In this document: piece after piece, positions 32,837 to 40,611 of the stretch
Layout of the letters: each line of letters starts with the position of its first letter
How positions within the stretch are numbered: the stretch's first letter is position 1
Program-made: the position numbers and the translations under genes
NCBI GenBank assembly: GCA_026196575.1
Contig: JAPHSX010000046.1
Location: forward strand, 24,270 to 88,269
DNA from: Gammaproteobacteria bacterium
GTDB lineage: Bacteria; Pseudomonadota; Gammaproteobacteria; Thiohalomonadales; Thiohalomonadaceae
DNA length: 64,000 bases
Direction of reading: 5' to 3'
Notes under the pieces: generated by a model
Databases searched by the model: none
Told to the model about the DNA's origin: nothing
Seen by the model: the letters and a program-made list of their open reading frames with translations, nothing else

Positions 32837-34408
32837 ATGAAACCCGCACCCCTCCTCCTTCGCTATCTTGGTCTGCTCGCCCTCTTCAGCATGGCCAGCA
32901 CGGCCACCGCTCAGGCCACCGAAGGCGGTGCGCTGATCCTCTACCAACAGCACTGCGCCGTCTGCCACGGCGAGGAACGACTGGGCGGCATGGGGCCGGC
33001 GCTGCTGCCGGAGAACCTGGGGCGCCTGCGCAAGTCCGAGGCCAGCGAGGTGATCATCAAGGGGCGCGTGGCAACCCAGATGCAAGGCTTTGGCGATCGC
33101 CTGAAGGGCGAGGAGATCCAGGCGCTGGTCGACTTTATCTACACCCCGCTGGCCGAGCTGCCGCACTGGGATCTGGCCGCCACCCGCGACAGTCAGATCG
33201 TCCATCACCGCCTCGACACCCTCTCCGCCACTCCCCTGTTCAAGGCCGACATGCTCAACCTCTTTGTGGTAGTCGAACTGGGCGACCACCACTTCACCCT
33301 GCTCGACGGCGACACCTTCGAGGCGGTGGGACGCTTCCCCACCCGCTTTGCCCTGCACGGCGGCCCCAAGTACTCGCCCGACGGCCGCTTCGTCTATTTC
33401 GCCTCACGCGACGGCTGGATCGCCAAATTCGACCTCTACAACCTCAAGTGGGTGGCGGAGATCCGCGCCGGCATCAATACCCGCAATATTGCCGTCTCCG
33501 GCGACGGGCGCTATCTGATGGTCGCCAACTACCTGCCGCACACACTGGTGCTGCTCGATGCCGAATACCTCACCCCCATCAAGCAGTTCGAGGTCAGGGA
33601 CAGCACGGGGAAGAGCTCGCGGGTCAGCGCCGTCTACACCGCCAAACCGCGCCAGAGTTTTGTCGTCGCCCTCAAGGATGTACCGGAGCTGTGGGAGATC
33701 AGTTACGCCGATACACCGCCCCCCGGTTTTGCCGGCTGGGAGCACTCCTATCACAAGGAGGCGGGGGATCTGCAGCCGGGTGAGCCCTTCCCCCGGCTGC
33801 GCATCCCGGTGGAGGCCCACCTGGACGATTTTTTCTTCAACCAGGGGTACGACCTGCTGATTGGCGCCTCGCGCGAGGGCAAGGGGATGGTGGTATCGCT
33901 TGACGTAAAACGGGTGATCAACACCCTCGACCTGCCAGGTATGCCCCACCTTGGCTCCGGCATCACCTGGGAGTATCAGGGGCACAAGGTGATGGCGACC
34001 CCCAACCTCAAGGAGGGGGTGGTGAGTATTATCGACATGGAGAGCTGGCAGACCATCAAGCGCATCGAGACCCTGGGGCCGGGCTTCTTCATGCGCAGCC
34101 ACGACAACTCCCCCTACGCCTGGGTCGATGTCTTCTTCGGCCCCCACAAGGATGCGGTCCATGTGATCGACAAAAAGAGCCTGGAGATCGTCAAGACCCT
34201 GCGCCCGGCACCGGGCAAGACCGCCGCCCATGTCGAATTCACCCGCGACGGCAAGTACGCGCTATTGAGTATCTGGGAGATGGAGGGGGAGGTGATCGTC
34301 TACGACGCCACCACCCTGGAGGAGGTCAAACGGCTGCCGATGAAAAAACCGTCAGGAAAATACAACGTCTGGAACAAGACCCGCTACGAGGGGGGCACCA
34401 GCCACTAG
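32837..34408 (+). CDS. nirN: NirN, c-type cytochrome / heme d1 protein
   Basis: 523 aa; QQHCAVCHGEERLGGMGPALLPENLGRLRK then d1-type propeller closely resembling nirS. Confidence 0.88.
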   Translation: MKPAPLLLRYLGLLALFSMASTATAQATEGGALILYQQHCAVCHGEERLGGMGPALLPENLGRLRKSEASEVIIKGRVATQMQGFGDRLKGEEIQALVDFIYTPLAELPHWDLAATRDSQIVHHRLDTLSATPLFKADMLNLFVVVELGDHHFTLLDGDTFEAVGRFPTRFALHGGPKYSPDGRFVYFASRDGWIAKFDLYNLKWVAEIRAGINTRNIAVSGDGRYLMVANYLPHTLVLLDAEYLTPIKQFEVRDSTGKSSRVSAVYTAKPRQSFVVALKDVPELWEISYADTPPPGFAGWEHSYHKEAGDLQPGEPFPRLRIPVEAHLDDFFFNQGYDLLIGASREGKGMVVSLDVKRVINTLDLPGMPHLGSGITWEYQGHKVMATPNLKEGVVSIIDMESWQTIKRIETLGPGFFMRSHDNSPYAWVDVFFGPHKDAVHVIDKKSLEIVKTLRPAPGKTAAHVEFTRDGKYALLSIWEMEGEVIVYDATTLEEVKRLPMKKPSGKYNVWNKTRYEGGTSH

Positions 34409-34456
34409 TGGGAGCTTACTCTATCGCCGGGGCATCGGCCGTCCGTGATTCATTCA

Positions 34457-34873
34457 TCAAGCCAAAATCACGTTCACTGCGGCGGCAACCGCGATACCCA
34501 CGGCGATACCGGCGGCAATTTCCAATCGGGTATGGCCCATGCGTTCGCGCAACACCTGATGGTCAGAGGCTTCCACTGCCAACTTGTTGATGGCCACCGC
34601 ATGCTTTCCCACCTCCCGGCGTAGACTGTTGGCATCGAGCATTACAATAAAGGCCAGCGTAATGGCGACACCGAAGGCAGGATGTCCGATACCCTCCTTG
34701 AGGGCAATGAGCGCGGCCATGCTACTGACAATCGCGCTGTGGTTACTAGGCAACCCACCATAACCGATGAGGTTGAACGCAAATTGCCTGGCTTTGACGC
34801 TGTTGATGATGAACTTCGAAACGCCAGCAACGAGCCAGGCCAAAAATGGTGTCAGGGCATAGGAGAAGTCCAT
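34457..34873 (-). CDS. Divergent PAP2 family (YuiD/DUF212) membrane phosphatase-like protein; candidate DPPR phosphatase
   Basis: Start set at MDFSYALTPFLAWLVAGVSKF; YGGLPSNHSAIVSSMAALIALKEGI...MLDANSLRREVGKHAVAINKL...GHTRLEIAAGIAVGI. Confidence 0.82.
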   Translation of the reverse strand: MDFSYALTPFLAWLVAGVSKFIINSVKARQFAFNLIGYGGLPSNHSAIVSSMAALIALKEGIGHPAFGVAITLAFIVMLDANSLRREVGKHAVAINKLAVEASDHQVLRERMGHTRLEIAAGIAVGIAVAAAVNVILA

Positions 34874-34875
34874 GA

Positions 34876-35760
34876 TCACCCCTGTACCGGCCACAATGCC
34901 CAGCCACAAGCGGCCACCCACAGCGCCACGGCAAGCAACAACTGCCAGTCAGCCAGCAGCGCATCGGTGGGCGACTCGCCGTCGTCAAGGGCTTCCACCA
35001 CGAACCAGTAGCGGAACAGGCCAAACAAAACCAACGGTACCGTAATGACCAGTTCAGGCTTGGCCGACATCACAAACATGCTGTAGAAAAGCAGTGCCCC
35101 GGTTGCGGACATCTCTGCATAGCGATCTACCAGCGCGACAGAATACTTCTCAAGCACCTTGCGGCCCTCGGTGCCGTTTTGGCTGAGTTCCTGGCGCCGT
35201 TTTACAGCGGCCAGGTACAGCGCCAGGCAAAGGGTCGTGATGAACATCCATGAGGAGACGGGCACGCCCAGCGCCATGGCACCTGCATAGACGCGCAGGA
35301 CAAAACCGATGGCGATGGTGAAGATATCGACCACAGGCTGATGCTTGAGCACAAACGTGTAGGCCAGGTTCAGCACCAGATAGGCCGCGATAACCATCAC
35401 CACCTTTGGAGCAACAAACCAGCCCCATGCCAGCACGGCGTAGAGACAGGCGAGCAGAAGCAGGGCGACGGGTAGCGAGACGATCCCGGCCGCCAGGGGG
35501 CGGGTTCTGGACTTTCCGGGGTGACGACGGTCACGCTCGATGTCGTGCATGTCGTTGATGATGTAGGTCGCCGACGAGGCGACGCAGAACAGCAACATGG
35601 CCAACAGGGCATGACTGACAGCGTCAACATCCAGAAACGCCCCGGAAAACATCAGCGGAGCCAGTACAAATCCGTTCTTGACCCACTGCTTTGGTCGCAT
35701 CAGCCGGATTAACCCAAGCATCTGCGCTAGAGGCGAGCGAACCATTACGGTATCATGCAT
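34876..35760 (-). CDS. UbiA-family polyprenyl-phosphate phosphoribosyltransferase (DPPR synthase-like, Rv3806c family)
   Basis: 294 aa; LIRLMRPKQWVKNGFVLAPLMF, YIINDMHDIERDRRHPGKSRTRPLAAGIVSLP, VDIFTIAIGFVLRVYAGAMALGVPVSSWMF. Confidence 0.88.
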   Translation of the reverse strand: MHDTVMVRSPLAQMLGLIRLMRPKQWVKNGFVLAPLMFSGAFLDVDAVSHALLAMLLFCVASSATYIINDMHDIERDRRHPGKSRTRPLAAGIVSLPVALLLLACLYAVLAWGWFVAPKVVMVIAAYLVLNLAYTFVLKHQPVVDIFTIAIGFVLRVYAGAMALGVPVSSWMFITTLCLALYLAAVKRRQELSQNGTEGRKVLEKYSVALVDRYAEMSATGALLFYSMFVMSAKPELVITVPLVLFGLFRYWFVVEALDDGESPTDALLADWQLLLAVALWVAACGWALWPVQG

Positions 35761-35788
35761 TATGTTTGTACCTCGGTGATGTCATTGA

Positions 35789-36202
35789 ATGCTTGTCTCG
35801 ACCAAGCTGGCGATTAACTACGTCATTCTCGCACTAATCGCAACTGCGGCAAACATCGGCGCCCAGGACCTTGTCATCCATGTCTACAGCGGCGCCTTCG
35901 ACATCCTGGCCTCGGTCATGGCGGGCACTGGAGTCGGGCTTGTGGTCAAATACATCCTCGACAAGCGCTACATCTTCCACTTTCGTGCGCACAGCGTCGC
36001 CCACGACACCCAGACCTTCGCCCTCTACACCGTCATGGGCCTGGCCACAACCGTAGTCTTCTGGGGTTTCGAGTTTGGCTTTCACTACCTCTTTGGAACC
36101 AGGGAAATGCGTTATCTCGGCGGCATTATTGGTCTTGGCCTCGGTTATCTGATGAAGTATCACCTCGATAAACGCTACGTCTTCCGCGCGGGGGCCCAAT
36201 GA
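35789..36202 (+). CDS. GtrA-family membrane protein (Rv3789-like)
   Basis: 137 aa; four TM helices; VGLVVKYILDKRYIFHF and GLGYLMKYHLDKRYVF typical GtrA motifs. Confidence 0.85.
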   Translation: MLVSTKLAINYVILALIATAANIGAQDLVIHVYSGAFDILASVMAGTGVGLVVKYILDKRYIFHFRAHSVAHDTQTFALYTVMGLATTVVFWGFEFGFHYLFGTREMRYLGGIIGLGLGYLMKYHLDKRYVFRAGAQ

Positions 36203-37500
36203 GACAGGTTACCGCGTGGGGGCGCCTGAGCGCCAGTCCTCATCATGTCATCAACCTGAATGATCCATCCACAGCCAGGTATCTTATTTGTCATGGTATT
36301 CATCCAGGCCTGGCCCACGGCATGGGACGCAGCTACGGTGACGTCTGCCTGAATCCGGAGGGCACACTCTGGGTCACAACCGGGCTCGACCATTTCATCG
36401 CTTTCGACGACTGCACTGGCCGCCTGGCGTGTGAGGCTGGAGTGCTGCTGCGGGACATCCAGCGGCTGGTCATTCCACGCGGCTGGATTCTGCCAGTGAC
36501 ACCGGGTACTCAACTGGTGACCGTTGGGGGAGCCATCGCCAACGATGTGCACGGCAAGAACCATCACGTACTGGGCTCTTTCGGCGATCACGTACAGAGC
36601 CTCACCCTCATTCGCACCGATGGAGAAGTCATCCAGTGCGGCCCGAATGAGCAGCCAGATTGGTTTGCCGCCACTGTCGGAGGATTGGGCCTGACGGGGG
36701 TGATCACACAGGCCGAGATCCAATTGCTCCGTGTGGCTGGACCATGGCTGGAGACCGAGACCGTTCCCTATGCCAACCTGGACGAGTTCTTCCGGCTGGC
36801 GGATGATTCCGAGGCCGAGTGGGAGCACACAGTGTCGTGGATCGATTGCATCTCGGGGGGAGGCGGGCGCGGCTTGTTCCTGCGGGGCAACCCGGCCGAT
36901 GTGGGAGAACAACCGGAGCCCGTGGGGCATAAACTGACCATGCCGATTGTGCCTCCCGTTTCGCTGGTCAATCGGCTTTCACTTCGCCTCTTCAATACAG
37001 CCTACTACCATCTTAAAAAATGGCAGGCAGGACGGACTATCACGCACTACGAACCGTTTTTCTATCCCCTGGATAACCTGTTGGAGTGGAACCGAATGTA
37101 CGGGCCGAAGGGTTTCTTTCAGTATCAAAGCGTGGTACCGCGCGATGTCGGGCAAGATGCGGTTCAGGCCATGCTCAAAGAGATCGCCCGTTCCGGTGAT
37201 GGTTCGTTCCTCGCCGTCCTGAAGACCTTTGGAAACCGCCAGTCAATCGGGATGCTGAGTTTTCCGCAGCCTGGCGTCACCTTGGCGCTGGATTTCCCCA
37301 ATCATGGGGATCGCACGCACAAACTTTTCGAGCGCCTGGATGCCATCGTGCATGAGGCTAAGGGCCGCATCTATCCGGCCAAGGATGCGCGAATGCCCAG
37401 AGAACTCTTCGAGGCGGGCTATCCACGCCTGGCTGAATTCATAAAATACCGGGACCCGGGCATCAGCTCCGGTCTCTCACGCCGCTTGATGGGAAGTTGA
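36199..37500 (+). CDS. DprE1-like FAD-dependent decaprenylphosphoryl-ribose 2'-oxidase
   Basis: 433 aa; GMGRSYGDVCLN, LPVTPGTQLVTVGGAIANDVHGKNHHVLGSFGDHVQSLTLIRTDG, GRIYPAKDARMPRELFEAGYPRLAEFIKYRDP: matches DprE1 landmarks (HGKNHH, AKD(S/A)R). Confidence 0.92.
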   Translation: MRQVTAWGRLSASPHHVINLNDPSTARYLICHGIHPGLAHGMGRSYGDVCLNPEGTLWVTTGLDHFIAFDDCTGRLACEAGVLLRDIQRLVIPRGWILPVTPGTQLVTVGGAIANDVHGKNHHVLGSFGDHVQSLTLIRTDGEVIQCGPNEQPDWFAATVGGLGLTGVITQAEIQLLRVAGPWLETETVPYANLDEFFRLADDSEAEWEHTVSWIDCISGGGGRGLFLRGNPADVGEQPEPVGHKLTMPIVPPVSLVNRLSLRLFNTAYYHLKKWQAGRTITHYEPFFYPLDNLLEWNRMYGPKGFFQYQSVVPRDVGQDAVQAMLKEIARSGDGSFLAVLKTFGNRQSIGMLSFPQPGVTLALDFPNHGDRTHKLFERLDAIVHEAKGRIYPAKDARMPRELFEAGYPRLAEFIKYRDPGISSGLSRRLMGS

Positions 37501-38253
37501 ATGAACAACAAAAAAAGAATCGTCATTATTGGCGCCACCTCGGCAATCGCCGAGCAGTGCGCCAGATTGTGGGTGCAAAACCAGCCGGCCGATCTGACTC
37601 TGGTGGGCCGCGATGCCCAGCGCATTGAGCGGGTTGCAACTGACCTAAAGGTCCGTAGCCCTCAATCCGAAATTCGGGTCGTCCAGGCTGAGTTTCTGGA
37701 TCCCGATGCCATAAACGCCACTGTTGTGAATATCGTCAAATCAGGTCACGTCGACATCGTCCTGATTGCGCATGGGTCGCTGCCCGAGCAGACCGAGTGC
37801 CAGAACGACCTTCAGTCTTGCCGCGACACACTGGAGATCAACGGAGTATCACCCGTCCTCTATGCCGAGGCCTTTGCCAAAGAGATGGAAAAAGCCAACC
37901 ACGGCACCATTGCCCTGATTGGCTCCGTGGCTGGCGACAGGGGGCGCAAGTCCAACTATGTCTACGGTGCAGCCAAAGGACTGGTTACGCGCTACGCCCA
38001 AGGATTGCAGCACCGTTTTGCGGGTTGCGGAGTCAAGGTGGTGCTTATCAAGCCTGGGCCGACTGATACCCCGATGACGGCTCACCTGAAGGGCAAGGGT
38101 GCCAAGCTCGCGCCTGTTGAGGGTGTGGCAAAACAGATTGTTGAGGGCGTGGAATCGGGTAAGCCGGTCATCTACGTGCCTGGGAAGTGGCGGTTAATTA
38201 TGATGGTTATTCGAACCCTACCTGCGTTCGTTTTTAACAAAATGGAAATTTAA
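37501..38253 (+). CDS. DprE2-like short-chain dehydrogenase (decaprenylphosphoryl-2-keto-ribose reductase)
   Basis: 250 aa; GATSAIAEQCARLWVQ, GSVAGDRGRKSNYVYGAAKGLVTRYAQGLQHRF (YxxxK), KPGPTDTPMT; abuts dprE1-like stop. Confidence 0.9.
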   Translation: MNNKKRIVIIGATSAIAEQCARLWVQNQPADLTLVGRDAQRIERVATDLKVRSPQSEIRVVQAEFLDPDAINATVVNIVKSGHVDIVLIAHGSLPEQTECQNDLQSCRDTLEINGVSPVLYAEAFAKEMEKANHGTIALIGSVAGDRGRKSNYVYGAAKGLVTRYAQGLQHRFAGCGVKVVLIKPGPTDTPMTAHLKGKGAKLAPVEGVAKQIVEGVESGKPVIYVPGKWRLIMMVIRTLPAFVFNKMEI

Positions 38254-38328
38254 GATAGCCTCGATGACCGCGGACGCGGATTTAGAACGCCTGAAGAGGT
38301 TTATACTGAAATGGCGCTAGCTGCGTGA
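38254..38328 (+). pseudogene. Remnant of a transposase/integrase C-terminus (IS3-like)
   Basis: Frame gat agc ctc gat gac cgc... tga translates DSLDDRGRGFRTPEEVYTEMALAA*, resembling rve-transposase tails (...SLDDRTPDEVY...); no start or catalytic core present. Confidence 0.4.
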
Positions 38329-38372
38329 ACCGGTGTGACGCACTTATGACTAAAATCCGCGGAATCCGACCC

Positions 38373-40349
38373 ATGAAGAATAAAAGCAATCTCGTAATCC
38401 TTGCTTTGCTAATTATAAGTATGGCGAATATCTTTGCCTCCTATTTGGCAGGGCATTCATTTCACAGTTATCTTTTTAATTCCGACGCCCTTTATCTGCC
38501 AACGTTGTTTTCTGATTTGTTTTCAAATGGAGGCAACATTTCTGATTGGTATCTTACTCCTGCACCATACTTTTTTCCTGACTACATTCTCTTTTTTCTG
38601 GCTTACTTGCTTGGGCCGAGTACGTATAGTCAAGTTGCCATTTTTTCTATAGCGCAACCTGTATTAACTTTTTTCGCAATTTGGTTTCTTGTTAATCAGG
38701 CTTCAAAATCAGGAGGGTTTAAATGTGCTGCCACTGCATCGATTGGGCTGGTTTGGCTTGCCTTAAACTATGATGAGCTATTTAGCCTATCACTTAGCAG
38801 GGCACATCACTATAACGAGACATTTGTTTTTTTTCTTACTAGCGCGCATCATTATGGCATTTTTTTATCTTCAATAGTTTTTGTCGCACTATGGATTCGC
38901 CATGAAAACAAAAAAGAAAAATCGATCAAGTCCATATTGTTTTTGACAATATCCATATTAGCCTTCCTGTCAGCGCTCTCAGATAACCTCTTTATCGTTC
39001 AGACCATGCTTCCATTCGTGGCCACAGCAATCCTTGCAGATATTGCAACCAGAGACTTCTCAGTTAAAAAGGCATTTCTCGCGCTAATTCCTGTATTCTT
39101 TGGTGTATCCGGGTCTGCTTCCTATGAATTGTTCGTTGAAAACGTTACGCGCCATCCTGTCAAGATCGGGGTGGAGAATGCATTCCATAATCTAAATGAC
39201 ATTTACACGATTTTTCACACTGGCATATTAAAAAACCCAATCTATGATGTTTTGTTTGTCATTTATCTTGGGGTGGTTATTTATTCTTGTTATAGCCTAA
39301 TTAAGAAGTCGTCCGCCAGAGGTGCTCCAAGACGACTAGCTTGGCTTGCTTTATTTTCTTTTCTGTCATTTTGCTCGACGCTTGTTGCAGTGATATTGAT
39401 TACCGACATTACAGTCACTACTAGGTATTTTATTCCATTATTTTCTTGGCCTGTTATAATTGTCACCTTATTTTTGAGTCATTATTTTTGTCGGCAATTT
39501 TTCATTATCTCAATAACCATCTCAGTGCTGGCCGTCATCTCTCTTAGCTTTGGCACAACTAAACTCATAAGAACAACCGGATTGAGCGATCGTTACTACC
39601 CAAATAAAATAGCCTGTATCGATGATGCGCTTGAGGAAGCAAGAGTTGTCAATGGGATTGGCCAGTATTGGGATGCTAAATATATCAAAAACTTTAGCAA
39701 GCTTAACTTAAATATTGCACAATACTCTGAAAACCTGGGAGAGATGCGCTGGATTACTTCAAAAAAATACTTTAAACAAAGCTACGGCTTCGCAATTATT
39801 TCAGAAAAAGCTGAGCCGCCATACAAGATATCTACCGAAGAACTATTGCGCATAAACGGCACTCCTGAGAGGGTAGTGAAATGTGGCGATAAGTCACTCT
39901 ACATATATGGAAAACAAAAGCTGCGTACTAGAAAGATAGTAAACGCAGGGGATTTCTACCAATGGAAGGCTTGTGAACTTCCCTCGGTAATTGGTAAAAA
40001 AGCCTCTGAATGTGAGATGCAAAAGAAGGATGTCTCACAATCCGGTTACGTTACATTTGGCCCTTATGAGCAGTTACCATCAGGGCGATACGCTTTCGAG
40101 ATCGCCTACTCAAGTGCCGAAAAAACGAAAGATACCGCGGGTGATTGGGATGTAGTGCTTGCCATTCCCAATGAATCCGAGATATTAAAAAATGGCCCAC
40201 TTGCAGGTACCGATGGCACAATCGTAAAAATCAAAGGTGAATTTACCCTGCATGCTAACCGAAACATGGAAAAAATTGAGATCAGAACACTAGCCCACCA
40301 AGACATGGAACTTAAAGTAAGTTACATCAAAGTTACTCGGGTAGAATAA
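38373..40349 (+). CDS. AT-rich multi-TM GT-C-like membrane protein, candidate arabinofuranosyltransferase (function unassigned)
   Basis: ORF 38325-40349 (alternative starts 38325, 38346, 38373). About 11-12 hydrophobic segments, acidic motif FNSDALYLPTLFSDLF in the first loop, C-terminal soluble beta-rich domain (SGYVTFGPYEQLPSGRYAFEIAYSS). Visibly AT-rich versus flanks. Confidence 0.7.
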   Translation: MKNKSNLVILALLIISMANIFASYLAGHSFHSYLFNSDALYLPTLFSDLFSNGGNISDWYLTPAPYFFPDYILFFLAYLLGPSTYSQVAIFSIAQPVLTFFAIWFLVNQASKSGGFKCAATASIGLVWLALNYDELFSLSLSRAHHYNETFVFFLTSAHHYGIFLSSIVFVALWIRHENKKEKSIKSILFLTISILAFLSALSDNLFIVQTMLPFVATAILADIATRDFSVKKAFLALIPVFFGVSGSASYELFVENVTRHPVKIGVENAFHNLNDIYTIFHTGILKNPIYDVLFVIYLGVVIYSCYSLIKKSSARGAPRRLAWLALFSFLSFCSTLVAVILITDITVTTRYFIPLFSWPVIIVTLFLSHYFCRQFFIISITISVLAVISLSFGTTKLIRTTGLSDRYYPNKIACIDDALEEARVVNGIGQYWDAKYIKNFSKLNLNIAQYSENLGEMRWITSKKYFKQSYGFAIISEKAEPPYKISTEELLRINGTPERVVKCGDKSLYIYGKQKLRTRKIVNAGDFYQWKACELPSVIGKKASECEMQKKDVSQSGYVTFGPYEQLPSGRYAFEIAYSSAEKTKDTAGDWDVVLAIPNESEILKNGPLAGTDGTIVKIKGEFTLHANRNMEKIEIRTLAHQDMELKVSYIKVTRVE

Positions 40350-40410
40350 ATTATGCGATCTATTCTACAGAGTAGACTTGAACTCGGAAGTTTTTTCTAG
40401 ACAAATATAG

Positions 40411-40590
40411 GAGACCCCCCAGCTCTGCTGGGGAGGCATTAGCAGTTTGGCAAATCCGGGAATCTCATAAGAGTAGATCAGCTAAATCTGGTGTAATCGT
40501 TGCCCCCTTGGGGGGCTCAAGGAGCGAATGCTCCGCTTAGGCCGCTTCGAGCGGCTCACAAATTAAAGCCCCCGGCTTTGCCGGGGGGAT
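40411..40590. repeat. Dense cluster of GC-rich hairpins; candidate IS200/IS605-type non-autonomous remnant
   Basis: Five perfect short palindromes: ccccagc-tct-gctgggg (40417-40433), gccccc..gggggc (40502-40516), ggagc-gaat-gctcc (40521-40534), gccgct-tcg-agcggc (40541-40555), cccccggc-ttt-gccggggg (40569-40587). Confidence 0.55.
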
Positions 40591-40611
40591 ACTTACTGTC
40601 CGCCGTAACGG

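Noticed and set aside
40411-40590. CRISPR-like array
   Set aside because: Hairpins differ in sequence and there are no regularly spaced identical direct repeats; no cas genes nearby.
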